From Waddliaceae bacterium (GTDB lineage Bacteria > Chlamydiota > Chlamydiia > Chlamydiales > SLOH01), in NCBI GenBank assembly GCA_007132595.1, contig SLOH01000174.1, positions 1 to 7,320 on the forward strand: a DNA stretch of 7,320 nucleotides. The letters are read 5' to 3'. The notes under the pieces are model-generated. The model saw nothing but the letters and a program-made list of their open reading frames with translations. It was not told the DNA's origin and did not search any database. Positions 6,129-7,320 of the stretch are shown in pieces (position 1 is the first letter of the stretch; the number at the start of each line of letters is the position of its first letter). Made by a program: the position numbers and the translations under genes.

Positions 6129-6233
6129 TTAGATTCGTATTCGTGAAGCTACCGTTATATTAAATATTTGTCAGTATAAAATCATCGATGATTCTCTCTC
6201 TGTCAGACGAATCTTAATGTATGAGCTTTGACT
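6129..6233. promoter_or_regulatory. Divergent promoter region of the bphO-bphP operon and the yahK-like gene
   Basis: The 203-bp gap (6105-6307) is AT-rich and contains ordered repeats. A perfect palindrome AATCATCGATGATT lies at 6180-6193. It is flanked by direct repeats TGTCAG at 6169-6174 and 6201-6206 (32 bp apart, about three helical turns). An inverted pair, AGATTCGT (6131-6138) and ACGAATCT (6207-6214), encloses them, and ATTCGT is repeated in tandem at 6133-6144. For the operon, the minus-strand TATACT (6173-6178) is a fair -10 with no good -35 at standard distance. For the plus-strand gene, TTGACT (6228-6233) is a fair -35 with no strong -10 at 16-18 bases. Activator-dependent or unusual promoters are possible; none is proven. 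Confidence 0.4.
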
Positions 6234-6307
6234 ATAAAGTTCTTTTACTTCAAATATGGTAGATAGAAATACGTGTCCGATTCAACAGACGATGGGAGGT
6301 TTGGTAC

Positions 6308-7320
6308 ATGAAATCAAAAGACGTGATCGCTTACGGTAAAGAAAATTTGAAGGAGCCCTTGCGCTCGATGCATATCAAAAGAAGAGAGCTGCTACCCCAA
6401 GATGTGGAGATAGAGATTCTTTTCTGCGGGATCTGTCACTCTGACTTGCACGCAGTACAAGATGAGTGGAAACGCACCAATTATCCCATTGTTCCCGGGC
6501 ATGAAATTGTCGGCAAAGTCACGAAAGTGGGCCCGGATGTTTCAAAATTTAATATCGGTGATACAGTTGCTGTTGGATGTATCGTGGACTCTTGTAGAAA
6601 ATGTCAGTATTGCACCGAAAGTGATGAGCAATTCTGCGAAAACGGATGGACGCTTGTTTTTAATGCGCCGGACAAGCACCTCGGCGGCCATACATATGGG
6701 GGATTTTCGGAAAGTGTGATTGTCGATCAGAACTATATTGTGCGTGTTCCGGAAACACTCGACCTTGCATCAGCCGCCCCTATTCTATGTGCAGGAATTA
6801 CCGTTTACTCACCCTTAAGGCACTGGAAAGCCGAACCCGGAAAAAAAATTGGGGTGATCGGCATTGGCGGTCTGGGTCATATGGCAATAAAAATTGCAAA
6901 AGCGATGGGGTGTCATGTGGTTGCGTTTACGACCTCACAATCTAAAGTGGATGATGCCAAGCGGCTAGGGGCCGATGAAGTCGTTGTGTCAAAGGATGCC
7001 GGTCAAATGGAGAAACAGTCCAAGTTTGATATCATCCTCGACACAGTCTCCGCAAATCACGATGTGAATGCGTACCTCAACATGTTAAAAGTTGACGGGT
7101 CGCTTGTCCTGCTTGGGCTGCCTGCCGAGCCTCTGAAAGTGAATGGCTTTAGCGTTGTGAGCGGAAGAAAGCACTTTTCCGGCTCCAATATCGGGGGGAT
7201 TGCCGAAACCCAGGAAGTACTCGATTTCTGCGCGGAGAAAAATATCACAGCTGATATTGAGTTAATCAACATTGAGCAAGTTAATGAAGCGTTTGAAAGG
7301 CTGGAAAAAGGCGATGTGAA
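6308..7320 (+). CDS. yahK: YahK-like NADP-dependent zinc alcohol dehydrogenase/aldehyde reductase, 3'-truncated
   Basis: This is a cinnamyl-alcohol-dehydrogenase-type medium-chain enzyme that reduces aldehydes with NADPH in the cytosol. The frame is open from ATG 6308 to the edge (337 codons plus two bases); YahK-type proteins run about 349 residues, so roughly a dozen are missing. Catalytic zinc ligands: Cys43 in CGICHSDLH, His65-Glu66 in PGHE and Cys161 in LCAGIT. Structural zinc: Cys96, Cys99, Cys102 and Cys110. The Rossmann glycines are in GIGGLGH (185-191), and the TTSQSK following the second strand (208-213) has the Ser that family members use for the 2'-phosphate of NADPH. PLRHWKAEPGK and NIGGIAETQEVLDFCAE also closely resemble YahK. 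GGGAGG (6294-6299) lies eight bases before the ATG. It is divergent from the heme oxygenase operon; the physiological substrate is unknown. Confidence 0.93.
   Translation, partial: MKSKDVIAYGKENLKEPLRSMHIKRRELLPQDVEIEILFCGICHSDLHAVQDEWKRTNYPIVPGHEIVGKVTKVGPDVSKFNIGDTVAVGCIVDSCRKCQYCTESDEQFCENGWTLVFNAPDKHLGGHTYGGFSESVIVDQNYIVRVPETLDLASAAPILCAGITVYSPLRHWKAEPGKKIGVIGIGGLGHMAIKIAKAMGCHVVAFTTSQSKVDDAKRLGADEVVVSKDAGQMEKQSKFDIILDTVSANHDVNAYLNMLKVDGSLVLLGLPAEPLKVNGFSVVSGRKHFSGSNIGGIAETQEVLDFCAEKNITADIELINIEQVNEAFERLEKGDV

Noticed and set aside
6291..6307. A riboswitch or other structured leader before the alcohol dehydrogenase
   Set aside because: Only the ribosome binding site is clear here; I saw no conserved aptamer-like stem pattern in the leader.
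6462..6719. Open frame in another phase within the alcohol dehydrogenase gene
   Set aside because: The frame starting at 6308 encodes all zinc ligands and the Rossmann motif across this span, so this is a shadow.
7057..7272. Minus-strand open frame at the right edge
   Set aside because: Antisense to the conserved C-terminal half of the alcohol dehydrogenase, with no independent support.

Overview
The window (about 44% G+C by eye, tightly packed, no RNA genes, CRISPR array or insertion sequence) looks like chromosomal DNA of a Gram-negative bacterium: one product has an N-terminal export signal typical of periplasmic or lipoprotein amidases, and genes abut or overlap on both strands. Nothing in it fixes the taxon. 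The mix of a choloylglycine-hydrolase-family amidase, a biliverdin phytochrome and a low G+C content would fit several gammaproteobacterial or chlamydia-like lineages, but that is only a guess.

Layout, left to right. Positions 1-993 (+) hold the C-terminal 330 codons of a fold-type-I PLP enzyme of the alliinase/tryptophan-aminotransferase-like group, cut by the left edge. It ends base-to-base against a convergent 121-aa gene of unknown function (994-1359, -). Next on the minus strand is an exported Ntn hydrolase of the choloylglycine hydrolase/penicillin V acylase family (1427-2521). A 177-bp divergent intergenic region, with a good sigma70-type promoter and two palindromes sharing a 10-bp core, separates it from a 67-aa two-helix membrane protein of the DUF3185 type (2699-2902, +). 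That gene converges, nine bases apart, on a two-gene minus-strand operon: a BphO-type heme oxygenase (5517-6104) overlapping by 20 bases the start of an 874-aa bacteriophytochrome histidine kinase (2912-5536). A 203-bp divergent region with a 14-bp palindrome and several short repeats leads to a YahK-like NADP-dependent zinc alcohol dehydrogenase (6308 to the right edge, +), which lacks only about a dozen C-terminal residues.

The clearest system is the light sensor. The heme oxygenase opens heme to biliverdin, the phytochrome binds it through a Cys near its N-terminus, and a PAS-HisKA-HATPase output would pass the signal to a response regulator. No response regulator lies in the window, and the kinase carries no receiver domain, so the partner is encoded elsewhere. 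The photosensory core keeps nearly all known chromophore-pocket residues but shows three departures worth testing: an altered N-terminal chromophore-attachment motif with a second Cys, a Lys in place of a propionate-binding Arg, and an extra PAS domain between the PHY and kinase modules. The other genes are unrelated metabolic or envelope genes. Shared regulation with the photoreceptor is suggested only for the alcohol dehydrogenase, through the divergent promoter region.
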